From contig JAPDPX010000014.1 in the NCBI GenBank assembly GCA_034506255.1, forward strand, positions 1 to 64,000: a DNA stretch of 64,000 nt, read 5' to 3'. The stretch's first letter is position 1, and each line of letters starts with the position of its first letter. Below the pieces are notes generated by a model. That model ran no database searches. It worked only from the letters and a program-made list of their open reading frames with translations, and was not told the origin of the DNA. The DNA comes from a candidate division KSB1 bacterium. Lineage in GTDB: Bacteria > Zhuqueibacterota > Zhuqueibacteria > Zhuqueibacterales > Zhuqueibacteraceae. The position numbers and the translations under genes were made by a program. Below are positions 62,151 to 64,000 of the stretch, in pieces.

Positions 62151-64000
62151 TCACGACAACCAATTTGCTAGACCTGCTGATTTATCCCATTGCAGCTCAT
62201 TAACTTTTAACTTGGAATATGGCTCAAACTCGGAACCGATGCTTTCGACCTGCACCACCCATGCAGTAACCAAATTATCGATATTAATGCGCGTTCCCTC
62301 TTCTCTTATTGCTTCAAGGTGCTCCGGCAGCTTGTGCAGCAAAACCTTTTTCAACCTCATGCCGGCGCTGAGATGCGCACTGCGTATTGTCTTTATGGCA
62401 TGCCATATTTCATCAAGTTTACCGTCAAATTCAGTAAACCCGATAATTCTTGCAATCAATTCCAAATCCGTTTTTTGGCCCGGACCAATGCGAAAATCGT
62501 CGTTCAACCAGTTGGCCGCAGTTGCAAGGTTGAGTGTACCGCCAGCCTCCCGTATTTTGGCATGAAGCGTTTCCGGGGTGAAAAAACATTCATGCAAAGT
62601 GCGTTTCCACGTGCCTGCCAATTGTCGCAGTTTTGATGCTTTCTCCCCCAACATCAAATCAGCCATGGCCTGAATCACATCCTTGCTGCCGCCTTCCTTT
62701 AACACCACGTAATCTCCGACATTGATTTCGTCCACTTTGTGCAAGGGTATCTGCTGTTGCGCGGTTTTGTTGGAAGTGATAAGTCCGGTCACAACCGGCA
62801 CTTTGTGACTTTCTGTGAGATATGCGAACGAATCACCGACAAAACTGACGTATTTCGCCGGAATTGTCTCCTCACCCTCGGAAAAGGTCGCCATGCCGCC
62901 TTTGCACGCAGACTTGATCCTTTGTTCAAATTCCCAGATTGAAAAAGCATTTGATAATTCCGGCTCATATACATCTTCATTGGATTTGACCGCTTCAGGC
63001 CAAACGAACTCGGTATTCGGGTCGAGTTTCAGCAGTTCAGTTTTTTCCTTACGACTCAAGGTTGGAAGATCGGGAAGCCGCCGAATTTTCTTTTGACATT
63101 GCTGCAGCCACCTGCCTTCAAAACGATACCCGATTACTTTAATGCATGGTGCCAAATATCTCCGGACAAATTTTTGGAAAACCTCGCTGCCGGGCCAGGT
63201 TACTGAAATGATGCAATCAAAAAAGGCATCCGGGGCATGGCTTGGAGAAAAAACGGGGAGTTTTTTTTCAATCCGTTTGGTCCAAGTTTGGAGTTTTTCA
63301 ATTAGCTTGTTGCGCGCAAGAATCGCCACGTGACTTGAATTTCCGTCTTCAAGCGCCTGCAGGGTTTGAATGAGTCGACGCCCCTTCTCCTCGCCGATTT
63401 GTGTCGATGCAGAACAGGCGCTTTCAAACAGATCGCAAATCAAGGCAATCTTTTTGGATACAGACACATCCAGCCACATCCTGTTTATTGCAAGCTCTTT
63501 GCGAATCTCGGACAAGCCATCAAGAAACTGCTGACGTTCCTCCTCTGAAGGAGTTTGAACCAAGCCGGCAGTGTTGAGCAGCAAACCGTAAAGTTTTCCA
63601 GTCATTTTTTTCAATACATCAGTATTCTCTTTTTTCATGAAGGTATTCAAATCTTCAATGTGCCTGCCTATTTCATCCAAAACTTCATCTTCACAAACTA
63701 TGGGCTCAATTTTGAGCAAGGCCTGGTTTGTCGCTGCTCTGGAGATAGGCCCCCAAAATCCATCATTCTCAACGACAGCAGTGGTTTTGGAACCGGCCAT
63801 AAGTATTTCTTTCTCAGAAAGCCACCAAAACCTGCATCCGCGACTTGCCAAGTCCTGCATTTTGTCGACTTCATCGTGCTGTGCAATCATGATGAGATTT
63901 TGCGTTTTGCAGATTTCATCATAAGCTTGCAGATTCTTCAAGACCAGCCCCACCCCATTTGTAACAACCACCTTTGAATGTGGATCCGCAGATTGGCAAG
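62151..64000 (-). CDS. drmE: DISARM-type DrmE protein (5' end beyond the window)
   Basis: At least 615 residues; the frame is still open at the right edge (it reads CQSADPHSKVVVTNGVGLVL into the first in-window GTG at 63971), so the N-terminus is missing. Features: VVTNGVGLVLKNLQAYDEIC, NLIMIAQHDEVDKMQDLASR, ALICDLFESACSAS, HVAILARNKLIEKLQTWTKR, and a C-terminal half with EINVGDYVVLKEGGSKDVIQ and LHECFFTPETLHAKIREAGG. No classical nuclease or helicase motif is obvious in the visible part. DrmE is the class-2 DISARM subunit of unknown biochemical role; the assignment rests on resemblance and on position directly upstream of a helicase, drmA and drmB. Codon composition is less GC-rich than in the peptide cluster, which suggests acquisition by transfer. 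Confidence 0.72.
   Translation of the reverse strand, partial: CQSADPHSKVVVTNGVGLVLKNLQAYDEICKTQNLIMIAQHDEVDKMQDLASRGCRFWWLSEKEILMAGSKTTAVVENDGFWGPISRAATNQALLKIEPIVCEDEVLDEIGRHIEDLNTFMKKENTDVLKKMTGKLYGLLLNTAGLVQTPSEEERQQFLDGLSEIRKELAINRMWLDVSVSKKIALICDLFESACSASTQIGEEKGRRLIQTLQALEDGNSSHVAILARNKLIEKLQTWTKRIEKKLPVFSPSHAPDAFFDCIISVTWPGSEVFQKFVRRYLAPCIKVIGYRFEGRWLQQCQKKIRRLPDLPTLSRKEKTELLKLDPNTEFVWPEAVKSNEDVYEPELSNAFSIWEFEQRIKSACKGGMATFSEGEETIPAKYVSFVGDSFAYLTESHKVPVVTGLITSNKTAQQQIPLHKVDEINVGDYVVLKEGGSKDVIQAMADLMLGEKASKLRQLAGTWKRTLHECFFTPETLHAKIREAGGTLNLATAANWLNDDFRIGPGQKTDLELIARIIGFTEFDGKLDEIWHAIKTIRSAHLSAGMRLKKVLLHKLPEHLEAIREEGTRINIDNLVTAWVVQVESIGSEFEPYSKLKVNELQWDKSAGLANWLS

Overview
The window is a GC-rich bacterial chromosome fragment, coding on the + strand up to about 54.2 kb and on the - strand after that. 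Three secreted proteins end in a YPNPF/SPNPF-type C-terminal domain (FlgD-like, as in type IX-style sorting domains). There are also NPFDP-type lipoproteins, a PEGA-type Ser/Thr kinase, a DUF5683-like protein and families of palindromic interspersed repeats. Together these suggest a member of the FCB superphylum, such as a candidate KSB1/Calditrichota-like lineage. This placement is an inference from gene content. No rRNA, tRNA or CRISPR array was recognised.

Region 1 (1-27.6 kb) is a nonribosomal peptide cluster. It holds the last carrier domain of an upstream synthetase, then two large synthetases that both read C-A-T-C-A-T-E. They are followed by a sulfotransferase, an MFS exporter, an MbtH-like protein, a GAF protein, a divergent carnitine/choline acyltransferase-fold protein, a type II thioesterase and an Sfp-type phosphopantetheinyl transferase. 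After a small protein and a lipoprotein comes a bifunctional ATP sulfurylase/APS kinase, which makes PAPS, the donor a sulfotransferase needs. The last module ends in an epimerase with no thioesterase, so release must use a separate enzyme. The likely product is a sulfated peptide with at least two D-residues, and the acyltransferase-fold protein is a candidate release or tailoring enzyme.

Region 2 (27.6-39.2 kb) encodes envelope and signalling proteins. These are a lipoprotein, a GAF sigma-54 activator, a Ser/Thr kinase with PEGA-like domains, a DUF5683-like membrane protein, and three secreted multidomain proteins. The secreted proteins carry carboxypeptidase-regulatory-like repeats, an SBBP propeller with FN3, dockerin and cohesin modules, and a separate small cohesin protein. 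Two strong intrinsic terminators separate them.

Region 3 (39.2-40.8 kb) is non-coding. It holds a decayed c-type cytochrome fragment and relics of the same repeats that lie between the synthetase genes.

Region 4 (40.8-54.2 kb) is a hydrogen/heterodisulfide module. A membrane histidine kinase and an NtrC-type regulator precede a palindrome and a near-consensus sigma-54 promoter. Then come a hydrogenase maturation protease, HdrC, HdrB, a very long HdrA with an embedded GltD/NfnB-like flavoprotein, and MvhD, MvhG and MvhA. This looks like a cytoplasmic electron-bifurcating HdrABC-MvhADG complex with an extra NAD(P)H-type site. A Uma2-family gene lies inside it in the opposite direction.

Region 5 (54.4-64 kb, - strand) is a phage-defence island. 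After a RelE-like toxin remnant comes a tightly packed operon read right to left: drmE (cut by the window edge), a NERD-UvrD helicase broken by a frameshift, drmA, drmB and vsr. It resembles a class-2 DISARM system whose drmC and cytosine methylase genes are not in the window.
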